Of a stretch of 18,918 bases of DNA, positions 12,405 through 18,918 are shown one piece after another. Below the pieces are notes generated by a model. It searched no databases, was not told the origin of the DNA, and saw only the letters and a program-made list of their open reading frames with translations. Numbering within the stretch: the first letter of the stretch is position 1; every line of letters begins with the position of its first letter. The DNA is from an uncultured bacterium (lineage in GTDB: Bacteria > Bacillota > Clostridia > Lachnospirales > Lachnospiraceae), in assembly GCA_905215405.1 (NCBI GenBank), contig CAJMQE010000073.1, forward strand, positions 1-18,918. The letters are read 5' to 3'. Made by a program: the position numbers and the translations under genes.

Positions 12405-13802
12405 TCAGTCAGAATATTTTTCAAAGCATTTCCTCTTACGTTCAATCATTTCATCGATTCTGTCAATATAATCTCTGACATTTTTTACATTTTCAATTCT
12501 CTCTATATCCGGAAGCGGCTGGTCCTCTTTATAGGTCACGATCTTGCTTGATGCCCCTGCTCCCAGTGCGATGATCGTCTGCTTTTCTTCCATGATCAGA
12601 ACATTATAGATACATTCCTGACCCGGAACAGAATATCCTACATTTTCAAAGTTTCCCGTCATATTCTTCTGTCTATACATATAATATGGTTCCAGATGCA
12701 TATCGTGTGCATACTGTTCTGACATATTGATAATTTCTTCGGTATTCTTAAATTCGAAATTCTTATATTTTTCACGCAGCATATTGATCTTTGATGCACG
12801 TTTGATTGCCAGTGAATGTACCGTCAGGCTCTCTGGTGAAAGTTCCAGAATCTGATCGAGTGTGTTCCTGATCATGTCCGCATCTTCTCCTGGCAGTCCC
12901 ATGATCAGATCCATATTAATATTATCAAAACCACAATCTCTTGCCAGTGCAAATGCCTCTTTCACCTGCTCAACCGTATGTCTTCTTCCGATAATATCCA
13001 ACGTTACCTGATTCATTGTCTGTGGATTGATAGAAATTCTGCCGACTTTATGTTTCTTTAATACAAGCAGTTTTTCCTTGGTAATGCTGTCCGGTCTTCC
13101 AGCTTCAACTGTCAGTTCGTACGCATTGTCCACATCAAAGCTCTGCTCCAGTTCAGTCAAAAGTCTGTCGAGCTGTTCTGGCATAAGCGTTGTCGGTGTA
13201 CCGCCTCCAAAGTAAATGGTATCAAGGCGTTTGCCTTTCATAGCCTCACCAACATAGTGCATTTCTTTGATCAGTGCATCTAGATATTCTTCCACATGAC
13301 TCTTCCATGCGGCTACCGAATAGGAAGTAAACGAACAGTAAAGACAGGTCGTTGGACAGAAAGGGATACCGATATAAAGGCTGTATCCATTGTGGTAATC
13401 TACTTTTCCAAGCAGTTTTAATTCTTTCTTAGCGATCTTTAATGCCAGTTCTGCCTTTTCCCTACTGACGAAATGTTCCTTCTGAAAGAACTCCATTACC
13501 TGTTCATCTGATTTTCCCTGTTCGATCATGAGTACTGCCATCTTACTTGGACGAACCCCTGTAATATTTCCCCAAGGAAGATTCCGGCCTGTCATTTTCA
13601 CAAGCTGAAGATAGAGTGCTTCTTTAAATTCATCATGATACTGGCTTTTTGTCTTTCCAGCCTTATCCGGTGTACATACAGAAATCGTCATTTCCGGATT
13701 TTCTACTTCCTTATTTGTTACATCTTTTCTGGGATAAAATGATTTGACCAGTACAACTGCATCATCATAAAATTCCAGATCTTCTATTTTAATTATAATC
13801 AT
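12405..13802 (-). CDS. hemZ: Radical SAM coproporphyrinogen III dehydrogenase-like protein HemZ
   Basis: HemZ belongs to the oxygen-independent coproporphyrinogen oxidase-like radical SAM family; its exact role in Clostridia is not settled. The 465-residue product has an N-terminal HemZ-specific extension to about residue 140. The 4Fe-4S/SAM motif is IPFCPTTCLYCSF, with Cys149, Cys153 and Cys156 (C-x3-C-x2-C). A glycine-rich FGGGTPTTL SAM-binding motif is at about 198-206, and a further MGLPGED loop at about 300. The start at 13802 has AGGA about eight bases upstream. The neighbouring metallo-beta-lactamase-fold gene lies 123 bases upstream and the HD-GYP gene 30 bases downstream. No other heme genes are present, so it could act in another radical SAM pathway. 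Confidence 0.93.
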   Translation of the reverse strand: MIIIKIEDLEFYDDAVVLVKSFYPRKDVTNKEVENPEMTISVCTPDKAGKTKSQYHDEFKEALYLQLVKMTGRNLPWGNITGVRPSKMAVLMIEQGKSDEQVMEFFQKEHFVSREKAELALKIAKKELKLLGKVDYHNGYSLYIGIPFCPTTCLYCSFTSYSVAAWKSHVEEYLDALIKEMHYVGEAMKGKRLDTIYFGGGTPTTLMPEQLDRLLTELEQSFDVDNAYELTVEAGRPDSITKEKLLVLKKHKVGRISINPQTMNQVTLDIIGRRHTVEQVKEAFALARDCGFDNINMDLIMGLPGEDADMIRNTLDQILELSPESLTVHSLAIKRASKINMLREKYKNFEFKNTEEIINMSEQYAHDMHLEPYYMYRQKNMTGNFENVGYSVPGQECIYNVLIMEEKQTIIALGAGASSKIVTYKEDQPLPDIERIENVKNVRDYIDRIDEMIERKRKCFEKYSD

Positions 13803-13925
13803 ATTATTTTCCTATCACTATCTCCAGTTACTATGCAGCTGCTTTTATTACATTTTATGTATAGGATCATTCTGTGCATAGCCATTTTTGCAGACAGTCC
13901 TGTTTTTGTATCTCACCTATACTGC

Positions 13926-14549
13926 CTACTGGCAATATGGATTGAACTGTTTTTCATTGCGAATTGTTGTTGATGGACCATGACCAGGATGGACCTGTGT
14001 TTCATCCGGTAAAAGCATCAGTTTTTCTTTCACAGAATGAACAATAGCAGAACTGCTTCCCGTTGGGAAATCCGTTCTGCCTACTGACTCTGTAAACAGC
14101 GTATCCCCACTAAATAGTTCTTTTTCTTCTGGGAAATAATAGCAGCTGCTTCCAATCGTATGGCCTGGTGTATGAATTGCCTGAATTTTAAAACCTGCAA
14201 GATCAAGACATTCCAGATCATCCACGAACTGATCTGCTTTCAGAACGATGTCCAGATTATACCAGGTCGAAAGATTCGTATTTCTATCCTGCAACACCTG
14301 ATCTTCCATCTTGTTTGCAATAACTGGGATCTGAAATCTCTTTCTCAGATCATCGGCAGCAAGAATATGGTCAAAATGTCCATGTGTCAGAAGAATAGCT
14401 ACTGGTTTGCAGTCATGCTCCATCATCATTTCCCTGATTTCCTGCTCATCAGAAGCGGGATCAATTATGACTGCCTCATTTGTCTTCTCATTTTTTATAA
14501 TATAACAGTTGGTGCTCACACTTCCTAACACCTTGGATATAATCTTCAT
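13926..14549 (-). CDS. Metallo-beta-lactamase-fold hydrolase (glyoxalase II-like)
   Basis: The 207-residue protein is a small MBL-fold hydrolase of the kind often labelled hydroxyacylglutathione hydrolase. The metal motif THGHFDH (55-61, with His56, His58, Asp60, His61), His130 in IHTPGHT, Asp149 in FSGDTLF and His190 in HPGHGPST are all present. The full C-terminal domain of classic glyoxalase II is absent, so glutathione thioesterase activity is doubtful; substrate unknown. Start: GGAG lies six bases before ATG 14549. An in-frame ATG at 14633 overlaps the rel stop codon by one base but has a poor ribosome binding site and would add 28 residues not expected for the family. It lies directly behind rel, as in many Clostridia. 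Confidence 0.9.
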   Translation of the reverse strand: MKIISKVLGSVSTNCYIIKNEKTNEAVIIDPASDEQEIREMMMEHDCKPVAILLTHGHFDHILAADDLRKRFQIPVIANKMEDQVLQDRNTNLSTWYNLDIVLKADQFVDDLECLDLAGFKIQAIHTPGHTIGSSCYYFPEEKELFSGDTLFTESVGRTDFPTGSSSAIVHSVKEKLMLLPDETQVHPGHGPSTTIRNEKQFNPYCQ

Positions 14550-14555
14550 ATATAA

Positions 14556-14559
14556 CTCC
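14556..14559 (-). promoter_or_regulatory. Ribosome binding site deciding the MBL-fold gene start
   Basis: GGAG on the minus strand, six bases before ATG 14549. The competing ATG 14633 would be translationally coupled to rel through a shared A, but lacks a good site. Confidence 0.6.
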
Positions 14560-14632
14560 ATTTCCATTGTCAAACTCCATCGGTCCGAAGATTTTACATG
14601 TTCACAGGACGAACGGAGGCTGATGATCTCCA

Positions 14633-16921
14633 TCAGCCCGTTGTTCTGACAATATCTATAATACTTTCTACATTTCTAAGTTTTTCAATTAGAGTCTGTA
14701 ATTCTTCCTTACCACGAATTTCAAATCCCATATTGATCGTTGCTTTACCGTGTTTGTTCACTCTGCAATTCATGCTCTTGACGTCAATGTTGCTTTCTGT
14801 AAATATTTTTGAAATATCTACGATCAATGCAGTTCGATTATTTGCGAAGATATTGATTTCAGCCATATATTTTTCGCCAATTGCATCTGTTTTCTGCCAT
14901 TCTGCATCGATCAGTCTTGCTCTTTCGCTCTCAGGCAGATTCAGGACATTGATACAGTCCGTTCTGTGAATGGAAATACCACGTCCACGTGTAACAAATC
15001 CTACGATTTCATCGCCTGGAACTGCGCTGCAGCATTTTGAGAAACGTACAGCCACATCGTGAATTCCTTTGACAACGATACCATTTTTCGACTTTTTAAC
15101 AGGAATCGCAACCTTTTCTTTATTTTCACCAACACTTTCCAGAATTTCCTGATCCGTAATTTCTGCTTTTCGCTTCTTTTCATACTCTTCGGAAAGCTTG
15201 TTGACTACCTGTCCTTCTTTGATTCCACCATGTCCAACTGATGCCAGTAGGGAATCCCAGTCCTTAAATCCATATTTTCGAAGGGCTTTTTCCATAAATT
15301 CAGGCTTTAAGAAATTTGTCAGGACAAGTCCTTTTGCCTTCGCATATTTTTCAAGCAGTTCCTTGCCCTTTATGATATTGTCTTCCTTAAGTTCCTGCTT
15401 GAACCACTGGTTGATCTTATTACGCGCCTGTGTGCTCTTGACGATCTTCAACCAATCACGGCTTGGGCCTTTGGAATTCTGCGAAGTTATAATTTCGATC
15501 CGGTCTCCATTTTTAATCACATAATCAATCGTTACCAGTCTGCCATTGACCCTCGCACCGACCATCTTATTTCCGACTGCACTATGAATACTATAGGCAA
15601 AATCGATCGGAGTCGAACCATTTGGCAGATTCTTGACATCTCCACTTGGTGTAAAGCAATATACGTTATCAGAGAAAAGGTTTAAGTCATTTTTAATGGA
15701 AGAAAGAAATTCCTTATTATCAGACATATCATTCTGCCATTCAAGGATCTGACGCAGCCAGCTCAGCTTCGCCTCTTCATCACGGTTGCTTGTACCCGTC
15801 TTGCCTTCCTTGTACTTCCAATGAGCAGCAATACCATATTCTGCGATTCTGTGCATTTCATAAGTTCTGATTTGAATTTCAAATGGCTGACCGTTGGATG
15901 CGATCAGTGTGGTATGCAAAGACTGATACATATTGGATTTTGGCATTGCAATATAATCCTTAAATCTACCTGGAATCGGCTTATACATCTCATGAATCAC
16001 ACCGAGTGCCGCATAACAGTCCTTTACTGTTTCAACCTTAATACGGACCGCGAACAGGTCATAGATCTGATCCAATGTCTTATTCTGATTCACCATCTTA
16101 CGATAGATACTGAAGAAATGCTTTACTCTGCCATCAATTTCTGCTTCGATACCAGCATTTTCAATGTGCATTCCGACTTCTTTGATAATGCTCTTAACAA
16201 ATGCTTCCCGTTCATTTTTGCTCAGATTGATCTTTTCTACCAGTTCCTTATACACTTCCGGATGCAGATACTGCATAGAAAGATCATCTAATTCGACCTT
16301 GATCTTACTAATACCTAATCTGTGCGCGATTGGTGCATAAATGTCCATGGTCTCTCTGGACTTTTCTATCTGTTTTGCAGGTGTCTGATACTGCATGGTT
16401 CTCATATTATGAAGACGATCGGCAAGTTTGATCAGAATGACCCTGATATCCTTTGCCATCGCCAGAAACATCTTTCTCAGATTTTCTGCCTGAATTTCGA
16501 TCTTATCATGCTCGTAGTATAACTGTGTCAGTTTTGTTACGCCATCTACCAGCAATGCGACCTCAGCACCAAATTCCTCTGTGATCTCCTCACTTGTCAT
16601 GACGGTATCTTCAACAACATCATGCAAAAGTCCGGCTATGATACTCTCTTTATCCAGTTCGAGATCTGCCAGGATAATTGCAACACAAATAGGATGAATA
16701 ATATATGGTTCACCCGATTTTCTGAACTGACCCTCATGAGCCTGTTTTGCTACTTTATAAGCCTTTTCAATCTGTGAGATATCATCTGATGGATGATATT
16801 TTCTTACACTATTAACCAACTCCTCATAAAGCACTTCCGGACTTGTAAAATCAGCTGGTGCCTTAACAGGACTTTCAATATCGTCTGCTAAAATTTTATT
16901 TTCTTTCTTTTCATCTGGCAT
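14633..16921 (-). CDS. rel: Bifunctional (p)ppGpp synthetase/hydrolase Rel
   Basis: Rel makes and degrades the alarmone (p)ppGpp during amino acid starvation. All domains of a 762-residue long Rel are seen: hydrolase HD domain with His76 and His100-Asp101 in HDVVEDT; synthetase domain with RFKD (319-322) then YIAMPKSNMYQSLH; TGS domain about 412-480; a zinc-finger/RIS region with Cys630-Cys631, His652 and Cys656; and a C-terminal ACT domain about 685-762. Intact HD motifs and the RxKD signature point to a bifunctional enzyme (known for Rel/SpoT types), not a RelA-only synthetase. ATG 16921 has AGGG about nine bases upstream and a promoter at 16972-17000. The MBL-fold gene follows directly; downstream are hemZ, the HD-GYP gene and two aminoacyl-tRNA synthetases, matching the starvation theme. 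Confidence 0.97.
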   Translation of the reverse strand: MPDEKKENKILADDIESPVKAPADFTSPEVLYEELVNSVRKYHPSDDISQIEKAYKVAKQAHEGQFRKSGEPYIIHPICVAIILADLELDKESIIAGLLHDVVEDTVMTSEEITEEFGAEVALLVDGVTKLTQLYYEHDKIEIQAENLRKMFLAMAKDIRVILIKLADRLHNMRTMQYQTPAKQIEKSRETMDIYAPIAHRLGISKIKVELDDLSMQYLHPEVYKELVEKINLSKNEREAFVKSIIKEVGMHIENAGIEAEIDGRVKHFFSIYRKMVNQNKTLDQIYDLFAVRIKVETVKDCYAALGVIHEMYKPIPGRFKDYIAMPKSNMYQSLHTTLIASNGQPFEIQIRTYEMHRIAEYGIAAHWKYKEGKTGTSNRDEEAKLSWLRQILEWQNDMSDNKEFLSSIKNDLNLFSDNVYCFTPSGDVKNLPNGSTPIDFAYSIHSAVGNKMVGARVNGRLVTIDYVIKNGDRIEIITSQNSKGPSRDWLKIVKSTQARNKINQWFKQELKEDNIIKGKELLEKYAKAKGLVLTNFLKPEFMEKALRKYGFKDWDSLLASVGHGGIKEGQVVNKLSEEYEKKRKAEITDQEILESVGENKEKVAIPVKKSKNGIVVKGIHDVAVRFSKCCSAVPGDEIVGFVTRGRGISIHRTDCINVLNLPESERARLIDAEWQKTDAIGEKYMAEINIFANNRTALIVDISKIFTESNIDVKSMNCRVNKHGKATINMGFEIRGKEELQTLIEKLRNVESIIDIVRTTG

Positions 16922-16971
16922 ATTAAACCCTGCTTTCTCGTGTTGAATTGAACTACTGAACTATTTAAATA

Positions 16972-17000
16972 ATTATAATTGGAAAAATACCATAATGCAA
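16972..17000 (-). promoter_or_regulatory. Promoter of rel
   Basis: On the minus strand TTGCAT (17000-16995), 17-base spacer, perfect TATAAT (16977-16972). Expected transcription start is near 16965, about 44 bases before ATG 16921. It may drive the long downstream run of genes. Confidence 0.65.
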
Positions 17001-17024
17001 GCCTAACATCACGTATTGTACGTT

Positions 17025-18854
17025 TTATTCGAACTGCGCATTATACATATTGTAATAGACACCCTGTCTGTTCATCAGTGACTGATGATTTCCCTGTTCC
17101 ACGATGTTACCGTCCTTTACGACCAGAATCTTATCCGCATTTCGGATTGTTGAAAGTCTGTGTGCAATCACAAAACAGGTCTTATCTTTCATTAATTTTC
17201 TCATAGCATCCTGAATTCTGGCTTCTGTCTGAATATCCACATTGGATGTAGCCTCATCCAGAATCAGCATTTTTGCGTCCAAAAGCATCGCTCTGGCAAT
17301 GGTGATCAGCTGTTTCTGACCTTTTGAAATATTTGTACCCTCTTCTGTCAGTACCGTCTCATACCCATCTGGCAGACTACAGATATAATGGTGAATTCTG
17401 GCTGCTTTTGCCGCTGCAACCACTTCATCCATAGTAGCATTTTCTTTTCCATAGGCAATATTGTCAAAAACAGTTCCATGAAAGAGCCAGGTATCCTGCA
17501 GAACCATTGCATATGCTTTTCTTAAGCTGTCTCTTGTTACCTTTTTAATGTCGTGATCATCCACACTGATCTGTCCACTTTGAATATCGTAAAATCGCAT
17601 CAGCAGGTTGATGATCGTTGTCTTTCCGGCTCCAGTCGTTCCCACAATTGCAACCATCTCACCCGGATCAGCATGAAAATTCAGATTTTTTAATATTATC
17701 TTATCCTTATCATACCCAAAGTTTACATTTTCTATATCCACCGTTCCATCAACCTGGTCAAGAATCTGCGCATCTGCTACATCCGCCGCTTCTTTTGGCT
17801 CATCAATGATACGAAATACCCTTTCAGCTGCAGCCAGTGCTGACTGAAATTCACTCATAATATTAGCTGCTTCATTAATTGGTCCTGAAAATTTTCTGGA
17901 ATACAGCACGAAAGAAGAGATATTTCCCAGTGAAATCTGTGATTTTATATAAAGGATCGCACCAAATACGGTAATCAATGCCAGTGACAGATTATTGATA
18001 AAATTGACACATGGACCTGTCATGCTGCCATAGTAGTCCGCATTATAGTAGCTCGTAACTGCATCTTCGTTCTTTTCCTGAAATTTGTGAAAAGTATTTT
18101 CCTGCTGATTATAAGCTTTCAATGTCTTCCCACCGGCAATCATTTCTTCAACAAAACCGTTCATTCTGCCAAGTGCTGCAGAACGTTCACGAAACAATGG
18201 TCTTGTTTTATTTACAATAAATCTGGTAATTGCAATCGACATAGGTATCGTAATTACAAATACAAGCAGAAGCCTTCCAGAAATTGACATCATCATAGCA
18301 AATGAACCAATAACTGTAATCAGACTTGTACAGATCTGTACGAGATCTGTTGAAAGCGAGGTATTGACCGTATCGATATCATAGGATATCCTGCTGAGGA
18401 TCTCCCCTGTCTGATGCGTATCATAATAGGAAACTGGCAGTTCCATCAGACTGTCATACACATCTTTACGCATCTGATGTACTATTTTCTGACTGATATG
18501 GATCATAAGAACAGAAAGCGCATATGCCATTATGGAGGAAGCAATATAAAAAGCTGCCATCAGCCAACAGTAATAGAAAATCTTGTGAAAGACGACATAC
18601 CCCGCTCCTCCCTTCAGATTATCAATTGCAAGTCCTGACAGTTTAGGACCGATCAAAGAAAATATATTGCTTCCAACTGACAAGGTCAGTGCCAGGATCA
18701 TCAGATATTTATAACGAAATAAATATTTACCCAGCCTTTTTACCGTTCCTTTTTTGTTGATGCTTCTACTGTTCTTTAATATTTCTTCAGCTGATGTTCC
18801 CTTTTGTAGCTTTGGACCACCACCTGTAAACATCTCTGCTCCCATTCGAGGCAT
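17025..18854 (-). CDS. ABC exporter subunit (membrane plus ATPase), probable half of a heterodimer
   Basis: The 609-residue product has an N-terminal soluble lead (about 1-40), a six-helix ABC transporter membrane domain (about 45-330) and a C-terminal ATPase domain. Walker A GTTGAGKT is at 405-412, the signature motif is NISKGQKQ (508-515) instead of LSGGQ, Walker B is MLILDE with catalytic Glu534, and His565 is in AHRLST. The altered signature with an intact catalytic Glu is typical of one subunit of Firmicutes heterodimeric exporters; the partner would be encoded to the right of this window. Cargo is unknown, with drugs, lipids or peptides all possible. A GGAGGAGG site lies close before ATG 18854. 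rel lies 100 bases downstream with its own promoter and no strong terminator between. Confidence 0.94.
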   Translation of the reverse strand: MPRMGAEMFTGGGPKLQKGTSAEEILKNSRSINKKGTVKRLGKYLFRYKYLMILALTLSVGSNIFSLIGPKLSGLAIDNLKGGAGYVVFHKIFYYCWLMAAFYIASSIMAYALSVLMIHISQKIVHQMRKDVYDSLMELPVSYYDTHQTGEILSRISYDIDTVNTSLSTDLVQICTSLITVIGSFAMMMSISGRLLLVFVITIPMSIAITRFIVNKTRPLFRERSAALGRMNGFVEEMIAGGKTLKAYNQQENTFHKFQEKNEDAVTSYYNADYYGSMTGPCVNFINNLSLALITVFGAILYIKSQISLGNISSFVLYSRKFSGPINEAANIMSEFQSALAAAERVFRIIDEPKEAADVADAQILDQVDGTVDIENVNFGYDKDKIILKNLNFHADPGEMVAIVGTTGAGKTTIINLLMRFYDIQSGQISVDDHDIKKVTRDSLRKAYAMVLQDTWLFHGTVFDNIAYGKENATMDEVVAAAKAARIHHYICSLPDGYETVLTEEGTNISKGQKQLITIARAMLLDAKMLILDEATSNVDIQTEARIQDAMRKLMKDKTCFVIAHRLSTIRNADKILVVKDGNIVEQGNHQSLMNRQGVYYNMYNAQFE

Positions 18855-18897
18855 GAAAAATTCCTCCTCCTAATATATAAGTGTAGGGTTTAGATAC

Positions 18898-18914
18898 CCC
18901 AACAACCAGTTGGG
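18898..18914. repeat. Small hairpin at the right edge
   Basis: CCCAAC (18898-18903) and GTTGGG (18909-18914) form a perfect 6-bp stem with a 5-base loop. It lies just upstream of the ABC transporter gene at the window edge. No clear T tract on the minus strand. It may be the end of the previous transcription unit, but too little sequence is present to judge. Confidence 0.3.
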
Positions 18915-18918
18915 TTCT

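Noticed and set aside
14550..14633. Extended start of the MBL-fold gene overlapping the rel stop codon
   Set aside because: The one-base overlap is suggestive of coupling, but the ribosome binding site is poor and the added 28 residues do not fit the family; ATG 14549 has GGAG at good spacing.
18870..18918. Partial minus-strand frame ending EPNWLLGYLNPTLIY before the ABC gene
   Set aside because: Only 15 residues are available, another frame is also open, and I recognise no family. It could be the end of an upstream gene, but it cannot be supported here.

Overview
This window is an A+T-rich stretch of Gram-positive chromosome, most likely from Clostridia and probably Lachnospiraceae. The clues are strong GGAGG-type ribosome binding sites, consensus sigma-A promoters, the gene cluster rel / metallo-beta-lactamase-fold hydrolase / hemZ / hisS / aspS, a MARTX-free, Firmicutes-style methyl-accepting chemotaxis protein, and a stand-alone GltD-like flavoprotein. 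The species cannot be named from the sequence alone.

Layout. The left edge (1-100) holds a GC-rich hairpin and a strong terminator belonging to something outside the window. Two plus-strand genes follow: a YwlG/DUF436 protein and truA, read from a near-consensus promoter at 120-148. A bidirectional terminator at 1667-1713 separates them from the rest, which is all minus strand: a GltD-like oxidoreductase, a small isochorismatase-family hydrolase, glyA, a very large chemotaxis receptor, aspS, hisS, an HD-GYP protein, hemZ, a metallo-beta-lactamase-fold hydrolase, rel, and one half of a probable heterodimeric ABC exporter that continues to the right.

How the genes relate. From rel to aspS (16921 down to 8385) the genes are co-directional, with gaps of about 30-180 bases and no convincing terminator between them, so a shared long transcript is plausible. 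It would link the stringent-response enzyme to two aminoacyl-tRNA synthetases, an anaerobic heme-biosynthesis radical SAM protein and a candidate cyclic-di-GMP phosphodiesterase. The receptor gene, glyA, the hydrolase gene and the GltD-like gene look more like short units, with promoters visible for glyA and the GltD-like gene and a clear terminator after glyA.

Most of the region is housekeeping. No CRISPR array, complete insertion sequence, prophage, tRNA or rRNA is visible. The points that deserve a second look are the chemotaxis receptor with an acidic cytoplasmic N-terminal extension of about 240 residues, tandem 20-base-spaced direct repeats just upstream of the GltD-like gene promoter, the HD-GYP gene lying between hemZ and hisS, near-identical translation-start regions in hisS and aspS, and a short divergent C-terminus in HisRS. 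No intergenic stretch exceeds 300 bases; the longest are 3047-3256 and 5122-5372, and their contents are described below.
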